64,000 nt of DNA. It comes from Phytophthora quininea. Its lineage: Eukaryota > Oomycota > Peronosporomycetes > Peronosporales > Peronosporaceae. A program made the translations under genes and the position numbers. Within the stretch, counting starts at the first letter, position 1. Every line of letters starts with the position of its first letter. Positions 24,701 to 35,321 of the stretch are shown one piece after another. The notes beneath the pieces were generated by a model. The model was not told the origin of the DNA. It did not search any database and saw only the letters and a list, made by a program, of their open reading frames with translations. Where the stretch lies: assembly GCA_011947345.1 (NCBI GenBank), contig JAAVTG010000796.1, positions 1-64,000 on the forward strand. Reading direction: 5' to 3'.

Positions 24701-27629
24701 GATAGCCTTGTGGACACGAGCGCCACACGGACAATCGGACGGTCGGCGAAGTGGCATAATGCACGATGCTGCATAGCCACAGAGCCCGTCACGCGAACGT
24801 AAGTGATGTCTAGCAATGACAGAAACAACTCCAAGATAGGGAACATGGCGTTGAACTGACAGTAGATCACAACCTTCTTGCCTTCTTGAAGTGCTAGTCG
24901 ACGCAAGATTGGCTCCAACGTCTCTAACTTTGCCGAGCAGCTAGTCAGTAGCCTCAAATCTGCATGGGACAACTTGTCCATGTCGTTCACGATATCTACA
25001 CAATTACAAATCTCTCGCAAACGCAGCATCAACTGTAGCCAAACATTGAGACGTTCCTCGCGTCCACCGGTCGCATCCAACATGGCGCCGAAACCACTCA
25101 GCGCATTACGATATTGAGTTGTTTGGGACGCACTAAGCTGGCAGCTCAGACTGATCTCTTCAATCTTTCCGAGTTCCGGCTCCACCTCGCTACGAACCCG
25201 CCGCAAACTCAAACAGGAGAGCGCTAAAAGAAGCGTATTTACACACTTTTGGGAGCCTTCGTGCTGAGAAGATGATTTCCATAAGGACGCACGTGCGCTG
25301 GTCGACTTACCGTACAGTTGCATCACTTCCTCCACTGATGTCCCCTCCACCAGCAGCTGCGGTGGCCATTCCTCCACTCGGTGTGGATTGTCTTGAAGTG
25401 CACTATTACACTCGTCTCGCACTAAAAACTCGGCGTACTGCAACCGCAGTGCAGTCTTTTTCCAGTTCTCAACTGGTTGGCCGTTACATAAAATCCGTCG
25501 TTGACGCTGTCGAAGCTGCTGCAACGCAGCCACACAGTCAGCATCTTCGAAATGGCTGTCATGCTCATTTTCGACCACAACGATCTGCCAGTTTGCGAAT
25601 GCCACGAAAGCATCGCGATCGTTCGCAAAGGCACCAACAGGACACAGAACACAATACACAGGCTGAGCACACTCGTCGTCCTCCATCTCCTCGTCGTCAT
25701 CATCAGGAGGAGCAATAAGAAAAGCATCTTCACTCTTCTGCGCGTGAGCTCGCGCTTTTGTTTTCCATTCGCGCTGTAATTGTTCTCTATAAGAAGGCGC
25801 TTTCCCCATACCATCGTACAACTGAATACGTCGATCCGGGTGCCATATCCGAAGGTAATACCGCCACATGTGAAGCTCTTCCTCCGCCACAACGATTAGA
25901 TGCGGGCCTGTCGGCTTCTCCGACACGCCTTCTTCGTTCTTGTGGAGCTGGTTGGCATTGACGATTTCGACCAGACCCAGAAAAGCAACGATCGTTGCTG
26001 CCTTGCCCATACCTAACTGGTCGTTCAAGAAAATGTTAAGTCCACTGGAGTATAAATCCAGCATCCATCGCAGAGCTAGTAATTGAAATGCGGCCAAGAT
26101 GATGGTCGGGCCTCCTTTTGCTTGCAAGGCTGTACACCTCGCTTGCAGTTCCCGGAAGGCTGTTTCACGCTGTGACCATTTGGTGTCGTCAGAGGTCTCT
26201 GAAGACGAGCTCATGGCACTACGTGCTCGCTTTCCTGCGCTCACTATATACGACATGTGCGTCTTCGCCGCCTTTAGCACTTTGGTATTGACGTCACTGC
26301 TTCCTGCAACGTCAATCGCATGGTACTTTAACGCCACTACACCGTCGGCAGTGGTGTCCACATCACTTTCGCTCCGCTTGCTATCACCTTCTGAAATCGT
26401 TTTATCCACTCCTAACATCGCATCGTCACCATCACCTGCAACTGGGGTCTCAGTGCCTGCTGCCTCAAAGCGCACCCTGGACCTCGCTGCAATCCGCTCC
26501 ATCGTCCTCCAAAATGCTGATACCTGTAATGCAACTCCACGCGCCAACTGACGATTTTCGTGCTCCTGACGCACACTTTCTGCGTTCTTCGCGACAATCA
26601 CATCGGCTGCTAAATGCCGTTGCACGACTCGTTTCCAATTGCGCTCCTGTGAAAAATCTGTAGCCATCCACTTCATCTCTTCCAATAAAAATCCCAATGA
26701 GACTTGCCTCGAGCTGGTACGGGTAATCTCGGTAGCTGTCGCTTCCGCGTCAGTGCAGCGCGACGCTTATTCACCTCGCCACAGAGCCGTACTGAATCCC
26801 GCAATCTTCGCTCGAAGATCGAATTGGCCTGATCCACCGAAGTCGATATGGAACGAGGTGTTGGCGCCGTCCTCTTGGCACCAGCTACACCGTTGCTAAC
26901 TGCAGACGACGGAGCCAAGAGGACAGGCTGTTGCTGCTGCAGAACTGCCTCGCGCCTGCTCGCCTCCTCTTCTCGCCTTGTTTGCATTAAATATTTGCGT
27001 GGGGGTACGGACGTCCGTACAACACGGTGCAACACTCCGGGTTCTAGTGGCGGTAGCTCGGAATCCGCAATATTTTCGCCAATATGCGGCACAGTCACAG
27101 TCTCTTGAACTGTGTCGTTCACTACTTCGTCAACTGTCGGTTCCTGCTTGCAGATGTTCTTTGCTTTGGACGTCTTGGCTTTTTTCATAGGAGTTTCCTC
27201 CTCAGTCGCAATAGCAGCGCTCCCATCCTTCTCCAATCTCCGCTTTTTCAAGACAGCCTCATCCTGAACTAATTTCTCATGAACCACCACAGATTCCTCC
27301 TCTTCTACCCCTGGAGTTTCTGCAGCGGGTGGTTCTGCATCCTGTTTCACCTCAACGTCAGGCTGCGTCTCCTTCGGAGCGTCTTCCTGCTTTGTAACAT
27401 TATTTTCCTGGTCCTCCTGCTCTTTTTCGGCTGTAAGCGCCGCCTCCTGCTCGTCCACTAGCTGCCTACATAATAAAATAACAATAAATAATAAATAAGT
27501 TAGCTAAAACAGGCATGATTCCCCAGTTTCCACATACCGCAAGAGCGATTCTTTATATTCTACAAGTTTCTCGCGAATGGACCTAAGGATGGCGGCGCTG
27601 CTGTCCCTGCCGTCGCTGTCCGACGCCAT
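21713..27629 (-). CDS. EP400/Eaf1-like chromatin protein: HSA, degenerate SNF2 ATPase, SANT
   Basis: About 1,950 residues from two exons; the intron at 27466-27537 (GTATGT..TGTAG, with CTAAC) joins ESLLR to QLVDEQEAAL. After an acidic N-terminal region with basic clusters comes an HSA domain (LLEEMKWMATDFSQERNWK), which in relatives binds actin and Arps. Next is a SNF2-like region: FQLLALRWMLDLYSSGLNIF and DQLGMGKAAT keep the shape of the ATP loop, but the DEAH box reads VVVENEHDSHF, and the last helicase motif (LRASWAKMAV) has lost its arginine-rich signature. A SANT/Myb domain follows (WSVQDDIVLKKLVELYGANW), then low-complexity alanine/serine/threonine sequence. This order is that of EP400 and, without the ATPase, yeast Eaf1, the NuA4 scaffold. 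One-base losses near 26689 and 23995 split the frame. An acetyltransferase-complex scaffold role is inferred. Confidence 0.8.
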
Positions 27630-28175
27630 CTCAACTGTGTCACACCAACAATACATAACATTGGGTATTAGCTTCCGAGCCCTCATTTCTCGTCTCGCAG
27701 TGCTCCGTACGTGCTCGTGGGGCCCTCGATGCGCTGCACTACTGCATCTGCGTCACACAGCACGACTCTCGTCAGCAAAAAGTGTACACTAGGTCCCCAA
27801 AATAGAAGCCCCTTGTGTCTCGCGGGAAAGTGGTGCGGAATCGTCGAAAATGGGTCCATTCGCACGCCCCGAGGGGCTCAATCGACAGCGGAGACGCAGC
27901 TCTTTCGACTGAGACCGTTCCCCCTTCGATGAGAGCACGGGAACAGGTCCAAATCGCGAGCTGAAGGGCGCGAATGCGTTCCGAGGCCCCCAGAACGATT
28001 CAGACGACGCGGAGCACACGCATCGAGGCCACAGACACGCACGGACACGACGGAGCCGAAAGTAGAGAGAAAACTTACCAGCGGATGCAAGAGAGGCGAC
28101 TTGCTGCGGCTTTTGTGCGGTCACAGAGGCCACACGCGGCACTTTGGTTCTTCCTCAAAAGGGGGATCAAAGAAG
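27630..28175. other. Intergenic, no gene recognised
   Basis: Upstream region of the EP400-like gene, which reads away to the left. Open frames exist on both strands but show no domain, signal peptide or similarity to anything else in the window, so I do not call a gene. It presumably carries the promoter and 5' UTR. Confidence 0.4.
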
Positions 28176-28207
28176 CGAGGTTTTATGTTGTCACACATAA
28201 AACCTCG
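28176..28207. repeat. Perfect 12-bp inverted repeat (hairpin)
   Basis: CGAGGTTTTATG at 28176-28187 and CATAAAACCTCG at 28196-28207 are exact reverse complements, separated by an eight-base loop (TTGTCACA). It lies directly before an unrecognised decayed coding stretch and may mark the end of a mobile element or a transcript terminator. Confidence 0.75.
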
Positions 28208-28211
28208 AGTC

Positions 28212-28680
28212 AATATGAAACATAAAAGTGGCCGGGTTGACACTTCGCAATTGACCAAGCAGAAAATTATAAATGAAGCGGCCGCTGCGGTGGCGGAGGC
28301 TTCGTGGCGAGGCCTTAGAGGTAGCGGCACTGATGATCGCTGGAGCGAGGTCTGACAGAAGCATTGGGGTTGGTTGTTGGAGGCAGCAGTCGACCTCCGT
28401 GCCCAATCTAAGCAGCGGAGACTGCGGCGATAAACTAGAACAATGTCACCTGCGTCGGGGGCGCTTTTAGGATTATCTGTGGCAGTGAAAGGCACAAGTT
28501 GTGCAGCGCAGTGGTGACAGAACGGGTTGTTTGAGGATGAGGCTCCGGCGATTGTTATTCGTGTGGAAATCACAGGCATAGTTAAGGTATTGATGGAGAA
28601 GCTGTATTACAAGCCGAAGAGGTTTGCGGGGGAAATCGCTTTATACGACTGGAGTGTGCGCATTCATAGCAGGCTTGAAT
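28212..28680 (+). pseudogene. Unrecognised coding-like remnant
   Basis: Three short plus-strand segments look protein-coding in composition but are not in one frame: SGRVDTSQLTKQKIINEAAA near 28233, GALLGLSVAVKGTSCAAQW near 28457, and about 50 residues from 28525 to 28680 including APAIVIRVEITGIVKVL and KRFAGEIALYDWSVR, ending TAA. I cannot name the family. The position after a perfect hairpin and the broken frame fit a decayed mobile-element gene. The one-base losses seen elsewhere in this window could also explain the breaks. Confidence 0.35.
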
Positions 28681-28920
28681 AAATCGTCAAATGTGGGGAA
28701 TCACGTTCACAAAATGAATTAGGACGAGGTCGCTTTCAGACTGCTTCTGCTATGGCAACAACGAGCCATGTCGGTCTTCATTTGTGTTTTCTGGCGGTTA
28801 TCCGTGGTGATAATTTTTTCCGGACAAGACTTCCCAAATTGGTGCGTCTGGCTGAACAGCCGTGCTATCCAAAGGAGAAAGAGTCTTGAGTTTCCGGAGA
28901 CGTGAAGGCTGCCAGTAATG

Positions 28921-29748
28921 GACGCTGTACTCCTCAAGTTTATTCGCCGCATCGCAACAGCCTTATGCGTCGCATTCCTGACGGCCGCGATGTTTCACGG
29001 TATGCAACTATGATACTTTTGTTCCTTGTCAATCCGTCTCATCAAAACGTCCGCAGGGTATGAGCAGTTATGGTCCGATCATCGTCGACGAATCAACCAT
29101 CTTCGATTGGAAATGCCGCCTCACGAATTTGTTCAAAGTTCGTCTGATCCTCATTGGCTTTTCATGTCTTTGATCAAGCTACTAAGGTTTGTTTATTTTG
29201 CAGTGCGGTTGTATCTTGGCGTCCAGCCTTCTCCTGTCGATTGTCCACGAGGAATGTATCGCCCCACCGGTGCTGGCATTACCATCGGAGAGTGCGAATT
29301 TTGTCCACGAGGTGTGTATGGCGACAGTCCCGGTCTCGCCACCAAAGACTGCACCGCCAAGTGTCCGAAAGGAACGTACAACGACAAGCTCGGCGCCAAG
29401 AGCATTTTGGCCTGTAAACCATGTCCCATGGGCGTGTACGGGTCGTCTCCAGGTCTCACGACGAGTCAATGCTCGGGGCCGTGTCCGAATGGGAAATATT
29501 CCATGTCGGAAGGAGTGCAGTCGTTGACCGACTGCTTGGACTGCCCAGCCAGCTATCGAGGACCACAAGGGTATCGAGGCAACAACATCCTCATGAGAAA
29601 TGGCGGAGGCTACCCATGTGATCGATATCTGTACGGCAAGACCGTCAGCAATGGTCGAGACGCGAACAACGATGCGTGGATGACTGGATATCTCTCCAAC
29701 ATCCGCAACCCGAACGACCCGATCAATGACAATGTCACGCCATGGTAA
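28921..29748 (+). CDS. Secreted cysteine-rich repeat protein
   Basis: Exon 1 (28921 to about 29008) encodes an N-terminal signal or anchor helix (MDAVLLKFIRRIATALCVAF). An intron with GTATGC..CGCAG follows. The body, read from about 29220, contains at least four tandem cysteine-rich units of about 25-30 residues of the form CPRG.Y....G....CEFCPRGVYG, CPKGTYNDK.., CKPCPMGVYGSSPG and CPNGKYSMSEG. These resemble the ephrin-receptor-like GCC2/GCC3 repeats of secreted or surface proteins. The stop is at 29746-29748. Between 29055 and 29220 two readings are possible: the continuous frame, or a second intron (GTTCGT at about 29138 to TTTTGCAG at about 29203) preceded by the more protein-like SSYGPIIVDESTIFDWK. 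The second needs a base loss. The function is unknown. Confidence 0.6.
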
Positions 29749-29884
29749 ATGGCGACGAGAAAGCTTTGAAAAACAAGCAGATAGGTTCAAATGAAGGTTT
29801 GTCCCGGCAAAAACAGTGTTGATTGAGAGTGGTGATGACCAAAACGTAAGTGGTGAAGCTTTCTAGGTCTCTCGCTACGCTTCT

Positions 29885-31187
29885 CTAGTCGAAGTAGGAC
29901 TGCAGCGTTCCCGTACGACGGATATCGCACGTTGCGCAGTGGAAGGAGCCGCCGAAAGGCATGAAGTTGCGGAACGGCACCGGGATGACCTCGAATCCCC
30001 ATTCCTTGAAGCACTCCTGCGCCTTCTTCTCGTGCGCCTCCACAATCACCGTACCCGGCCGCAGCACCAGAACGTTGCACGTCGCCGTCCACGGACTCGT
30101 GAAGAAGAGCGGGTGGTCCTTGGAGAGTTCGGGTTCCGGTGCCACAAACACGTCCCAGCCCTTGAACATGTCCGGCAAGTGGTACGTGTACTCCTTGTTC
30201 TTGTACGAGTACGTCTTGACCGGACGTCCAGTGATGCACGGGCGGAAGGGATTAGCCAGCAGCTTGCCTGGCATCAACGGCACGAACGTGCCATCGATGT
30301 GCATTGCGTTTCGGTCCTGGAAGTCGAGCACGTGCACGCGGTAGTCGTCGCCCAGGTGGCGGCGCACCCACTCGATGCCGAACTTGTTGGTCACTTGACT
30401 CTGCTGCGTAAAGATGTCTCGACCCATGCGGGTGAACTCGGCCGCGTCGAACGTCGGCTCGAACTCCGTCACCACCGACTGCAGCACGAAATAATGTTAG
30501 TACGCTAATACTAGTTTTAAAGCTGCTGCACGTACGTTAAAGACACCGCTTTCAGCCTTCCAGTCATCGTCGTAGAGCTCGTCGCTCATCTGCGGCTTGG
30601 GGGCAGCCGTCCACTTGCCTCCTTTCTGCAAGGAAGTTATCAGTCCAAGACCTAGCAACAACCTCTGCTTCCATCCTTACCTGGAAGTACTCCTTGATGA
30701 GCTTGCGGTAGGGGCGGAACTCAAAGTATCTGGATCTCCAGGCCATGGGAGCTTCGAGGATTTCATTGCCAAAGACGATAAGCACGTCTCTCGGCATGGC
30801 AGCGTAGAGCTGCGAGCGACTCGTAAAGTCCGGCGTCTCGACTGGCTGGTTGAAGTAGTCTTTGCCCGTTTCAGGTCGACGCACAATGACGCCTTCTCCT
30901 TCAAGCACTTCGGCCAGATAGTCGAGCTCCTTGGCGGCTCCTTCCAGGAGCTTCTGGGGGAACGGTTGACCAGCCTTGGTCTTGTACATATCCCAGTGCT
31001 TGTTGGGCCACACAGCCTTGCCGGCCACATGCCACTCGGGAATCGTGGCGCCTTCCACACGGCCCACAATGACCTCCTCCAGCGGATCCCATTCATTGTG
31101 CGAGTTGATGATCGGGGTGCCCGAAGCCGTTGCGAAGCCTCTAGCGGCAGTTCGAGGGGCACAGCGAGCGGAGCGGAGCAGCATCAT
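29885..31187 (-). CDS. GATM: Glycine amidinotransferase, mitochondrial (three exons)
   Basis: The enzyme moves the amidino group of arginine to glycine, giving guanidinoacetate and ornithine, the first step of creatine-type synthesis. It has 396 residues from exons 31187-30681, 30625-30536 and 30478-29885. The introns (55 and about 57 bases) have GTAAG..TTGCAG and GTACGT..CTGCAG ends. A basic, serine/arginine-rich start (MMLLRSARCAPRTAARGFAT) fits a mitochondrial targeting peptide. Family landmarks are NEWDPLEEVIVGRVEGATIP, VLDFQDRNAMHIDGTFVPL with the active-site aspartate and histidine, and FGGSFHCATCDIRR with the catalytic cysteine, close to the C-terminus. No frame break is present. The start is chosen at the methionine pair at 31187; an upstream in-frame ATG (31376) would only add a non-conserved stretch. 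Confidence 0.95.
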
Positions 31188-31680
31188 GCCAGGAGAAAGG
31201 AAGGAGGACTTGCGAGGGAGCTGGATACTTGCGCAATGAGCTCTGAGCTTTGCAAGGCAGTAGAGACGACGCGGAGCCAGGTAGCAGTCCGATAGGTGGC
31301 GTGCAATGATGCTTGTCAGTTGGATACGGCCCTTCAGGTTCAAGGGGATGGGTAAAAGATACGGGGTGTGGACCACATAAAACGGAGAGATGTTGACCGA
31401 AGGTATACTAACCTTCGTGCGACCTTGTGATATTTTCTGACAAAAACTTTTTGAAGTTTTGGCGTTGACGCCCTCAGCGTGCTCTCTGCTGTGCTTCCGC
31501 GTCTGCTAGCGCATCTTACAAACCTTTTCCAGCACTGTCGCTGGTGTCACCTTCTCCTCCATCGTCTCAGCTATCTGTACGTGTTAATGATCCCCTCAAC
31601 TCTCTCTAACTACCGGGAAAATAAAGATTGAATGTCGTCATCTCTGTTCTACGGATTCTACTGTGTGCGTAGCATTCGCC
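31188..31680. promoter_or_regulatory. Divergent promoter region between GATM and the ILRUN-like gene
   Basis: 493 bases without a coding signal. Both flanking genes read outward, so two promoters are expected. A/T-rich stretches near 31380-31450 and 31590-31640 are the best candidates. No recognisable oomycete initiator was found by eye. Confidence 0.4.
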
Positions 31681-32491
31681 ATGGCCGACGACCTGCTGCA
31701 GATGTTCCAGAGCATCACCACCAGCGACCACGACGAGCTGGTGGACCAATTCGCCCACCTACTGCAGCTGGACACCCACACGGCCGCCTTCTTCCTCGAG
31801 TCGTGCAACTGGAACGTCGAGACGGCGGCTAATAACTACTTGGCCACGATGGAGACCACTGGAGCTGGCCCCAGTGTAAACTCCATGGAAGGTATGGACT
31901 CTGCAGGAGATCTAGACATGGAGGACGACGAGGACGCGGCGCAGAGACGGCAGCAGCACCAGCAGCCCAACTCGGCGTCCTACCAGGCGCAATTCGTCAG
32001 CGACTTGTCAGCCTCCCAGAGCACACTGTTTGCTCCAGAGACACCCATCCAAATGGTAAGTTTATAAAAGGTATTATCGTTTTTTTGTATCTACAGAGCT
32101 AATTGCTTTGTAGCAATGGACGTTTGTGAATTCCGGCGAGACTTGGCCAGCAGATGCGCGACTGTTGTTTGCTCAAGGCACGAGTTTCCAAGGACCCGAG
32201 CAGATCCCCGTGGCAGCGCAGGCAGGACAGCGGATAGATATACATGCAACACTGTGCATGCCCGCTGCGCCCGGATCATATGCCGGTAGTTGGAGACTGC
32301 ACTGCTCGCAAGGATTCTTTGGCGACCCGGTGTGGGTTGTGGTGAATGTAGGCACAGCCGAAGACGCAGCGGCGTTTGCATTGCAACAGCAGCAGCAACA
32401 ACAGCAAGCAAATGTAGCCGATCCGGCCAAGCTCCAGTTTGCTGAGAACCGACAGCCGCCGTCAGCCGTCGTGGAGGATATGGATCTATAA
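31681..32491 (+). CDS. ILRUN-like protein: UBA-like plus NBR1-type FW domain
   Basis: 250 residues in two exons (31681-32055 and 32114-32491) with a 58-base phase-0 intron. The first 55 residues form a UBA-like domain (LVDQFAHLLQLDTHTAAFFL, SCNWNVETAANNYL). The second half is an immunoglobulin-like FW (four-tryptophan) domain of the NBR1 type: QWTFVNSGETWPADARLLF, a long strand region, and GSYAGSWRLHCSQGFFGDPV followed by WVVVNV. A polyglutamine run and an acidic end (VVEDMDL) follow. This order is that of animal ILRUN (C6orf106), a regulator of transcription coactivators and lipid metabolism; a related role here is only inferred. Between the domains is an acidic, glutamine-rich linker. The gene has no frame break. 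Confidence 0.85.
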
Positions 32492-32756
32492 TGATGGCGC
32501 CTTTTGAAGAGCACGAAGAAGTGCTCAATGATTCCGCAGAGCTGCCGAGAGTAAGAAGACCACGCTAGCTCGTTTTGAATGGCGTCGCACTTGTGGTTCT
32601 CTTCCTTTCTACTCGCTTGGTGTCCGGCCAACGACTTGCTCTCAGTGTATCCCGACTCCATAAACCCCAATGAACTTAGTGCTTTGTTATATTGCCTTGA
32701 GGGATAGATAGCGTCGTCCGCCACCTTGTTTTGCGCCAAGCTTCCCCACCGGCAAG

Positions 32757-33780
32757 ATGACGGAAAAGAGAGCGGTGGTGCTGAATTTCGTGGTCGCCAG
32801 AAAAGATATAACGGTCCCTGTCCTTCTACCGGACAAGGAGATATGGGCGGTGGGTGTAATGATGAACGAGATCAAGACGACAAACTCAAAGCTGATTCCA
32901 TGCAACGCCGGGGACCTAGAGCTAACTCTGATCAGCAAAGACGGAAAGTGGCTGTCGAATGAAGGCCCATGGGCTCTGGCAGGAACATCCCGCCTGGAGA
33001 TAATGAGCCGAACCCAATGAACACGTTTTGGTTTGGTCGATTGCTGACGTTCTACAAGATGGACGATCCAGCTTCGAAGCCGATCCACGAGCTGGTGCAG
33101 CTCCCATCACCAGACATCATTTCGTTTGGTGCTCTTGAATCGAAACCCAATCTCCTGGAGGCCCTCGAAGAGCTTTGACAAATGAAATTATCACTCGAGT
33201 CGATGAGATTCACGTGTTGGTGGTCGAAAGCCTTCCAATGTCTGGAAAACTTCCCTCGCGGCGCTGGTTAGCCGTGAATTACCAACCAACAGAAAAGTAA
33301 CAATGTTGCAGTTGCAAGTTTCTCTTTAGCCGGCATCGATGACGACAAAAATTTCAACGACGTGTTCAAGCAAGAGTGCAAACCTGAATAGAGTCACGTC
33401 AAAGCGCTCACTGCGGAGGGACACACTGTATATTTCGTGGTGGATGAAGCACAGATGCTCGGCGCACAGCATAAATCTGCTACAAGTAGCCAGAGATTCT
33501 GCTCGCTTCTGGCTGTGTTGACTGGTGGGCATGCTGGTCTCTGCATTACTACTATTCGCAAGCTGGATAACATGGACGACTCTCGCGTGCACGAAGGCAA
33601 ACCTCATTTCAGTCCGCATTGTGGGGCAAGGATCACTGGACAAACATCCGGATAGTTTCCTGTCCAATGCGTTGACAGCACGCCGGGCAATTAAGGTATT
33701 GGAAACACTCGAGTCTGTCGAATCTGACAAGCTCGAACGCTTTTTTTTGGGAAATCGGCACGCGCCACAACATTGAAATT
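32757..33780 (+). pseudogene. Crinkler-type effector gene, 3'-truncated (header plus NTPase)
   Basis: The Crinkler family combines a ubiquitin-like header, a P-loop NTPase and, in many members, a C-terminal nuclease or other toxic domain acting in the host nucleus. Here the header (from ATG 32757) has a DLELTLISKDGKW segment in the place of the LxLFLAK motif, then DDPASKPIHELVQLP, the usual header end. A frame break lies near 32965. Downstream a Walker A-like segment is visible near 33240 (MSGK, in a broken frame) and a Walker B near 33430 (FVVDEAQMLG). Similarity ends near 33780, exactly where a second Crinkler on the opposite strand ends, so no C-terminal effector domain is present. Several frame breaks and an internal stop occur. 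As it stands it does not encode a full product. Confidence 0.7.
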
Positions 33781-33812
33781 CTTACGGAACGCAGGGCCAC
33801 ACTTGATGCGAA

Positions 33813-35062
33813 TCACTTCAGCGGCAAATCGGCAAATCGGCAAACCGCTGGTCGCACCCGGGACGATCCTCTCAAGAATAATGCTTCCAACTGTTCGCCG
33901 TGGGTGTCAACATTTTCCGCATCATGAATCAGAAATCCCCTCACAGCGTCGGAGTTGCTAGCGAACATGAGCCGGCAAGATCCGCCGGCGTAATTGTACC
34001 TGGCTTCCACCATCTCTTCTCGAGTTGCACTCGCATCCATTGGAGCGTCAAGGTAGTCCGAAACATTCGCAAAAGGTCGCCAGTTTCGATCGCCTCCAAG
34101 TATTCTTCAAGAGTCCACGAGCACACACGGAAGTCAAGCGCACGAGTTCGCAAGTCCAGGTCGTAATGCTTTTTAATTCGCAATGCCATCGAGCAAACAA
34201 ATGCCAGTCGTCGATAGTTTTCCTTTCCCCTCAAGAACCAAGACGCACATTTCTTGGTCATTACTTTGTACGCATCCACGTCGTCCCAGCCATCGACAAT
34301 CACAAGATGGAAATCCCCACCACTCTTCAGCAAGTCCGCCATATCTTCTGCTTCGATCAATCGCGTCTTCCGTTCGTTGTGGTCATAGCGAACGCATTGC
34401 CACTGGTCTAGTCTTCGAGATGGCTCGACGTCACTATTCACTTGTCAAATCGACGGTCGAAATGAAGGCCATGGTCGTGATCGGTTTGCCCAGCCCAAAT
34501 GATCGCTTTCCATCCCTTTGTCCTTTAAGAACTTGAACTGCTCGTGGAAAGTGGACAGCAGAGCACTTGACGAGACGGTGCCAGTCCCGAACCATTTACA
34601 GCGCCTTCTTTCAGCACAAAATTTGAGTCTTTTGGGTCATACTTGTGCGGTTTCCAGGGTGTTGACTGCTATAGGAGACGATATCGTTTGTAAGAGAATT
34701 TTAGGAGCAAGTGGGTCTGCTCAGCCTTTGTGTCCGGCAACATGTTCTCTGCAATCAACTTGCGAATTTCACACGTCGAATTTGATTCCTTCACTTTCGT
34801 CAAAGACGCGATGAAAGTCGTGACGACTTTGGTGTAGTCACCTTCCTGTAGTCCCGGCGCAATAGCACTGGGGTGAGACTTCACCGCTAACCACAGTAGA
34901 AGCCGTAGCGAACCACAGCTCCAAATCTCGAGCAGGAATAATGATATCATTATCTTTCATCTTGATCTTTTCCTTCAACTCGCACACCGACTCATATCAT
35001 CAATCTCCACCAACGCCGCGCTTCCTGGGAGCCCAACAATCGCGCAGAAGAACTTCAGCAGC
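33813..35062 (-). pseudogene. Crinkler-type effector gene on the opposite strand, 3'-truncated
   Basis: Starts at ATG 35062 with a classic Crinkler header (KFFCAIVGLPGSAALVEIDD), and the LFLAK-like position reads DLELWFA. The second half of the header is in another frame (34950-34669; ends QTHLLLKF). The NTPase-associated part follows in further frames: DKGMESDHLGWANRSRPW near 34500, then 34441-33941 with DMADLLKSGGDFHLVIVDGW and WTLEEYLEAIETGDL, and last 34040-33813 with VEARYNYAGGSCRLMF. These are characteristic of Crinklers. At least four frame breaks occur and the C-terminal effector domain is missing. It meets the plus-strand Crinkler tail to tail near 33.8 kb. The small repeat CGGCAAAT (three times) at about 33822-33845 sits near this junction. 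Confidence 0.75.
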
Positions 35063-35321
35063 ATCTTTCGTTCTACAGGGGGAAATTGATATCAAGATAC
35101 AATTTGACTACGTTCTTGGTATCAAAATGGAATAAAGCTTTCAATTTTTCTGGGTGTTTGTTATCTTTTCTTTTCGCTGCTTCTCCCTCGAGGCCGCCAT
35201 GCTGTCGCCAGCGCGTCTCTCCTTCGACGATCTCCACCTTGATCAAGCCAACCAAACGGCGAGCGACGCGACGCCAAGGATGGTGCAGTCGAGCCTCTCA
35301 ACTGTACAAAATACCACCATT

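Noticed and set aside
30597..31295. 232-residue plus-strand frame
   Set aside because: Antisense of GATM exon 1 and intron 1; GATM is certain and the shadow has no domain.
33326..33730. Minus-strand frame of 134 residues inside the Crinkler region
   Set aside because: Antisense of the plus-strand Walker B region; the sense frame has the recognisable motifs.
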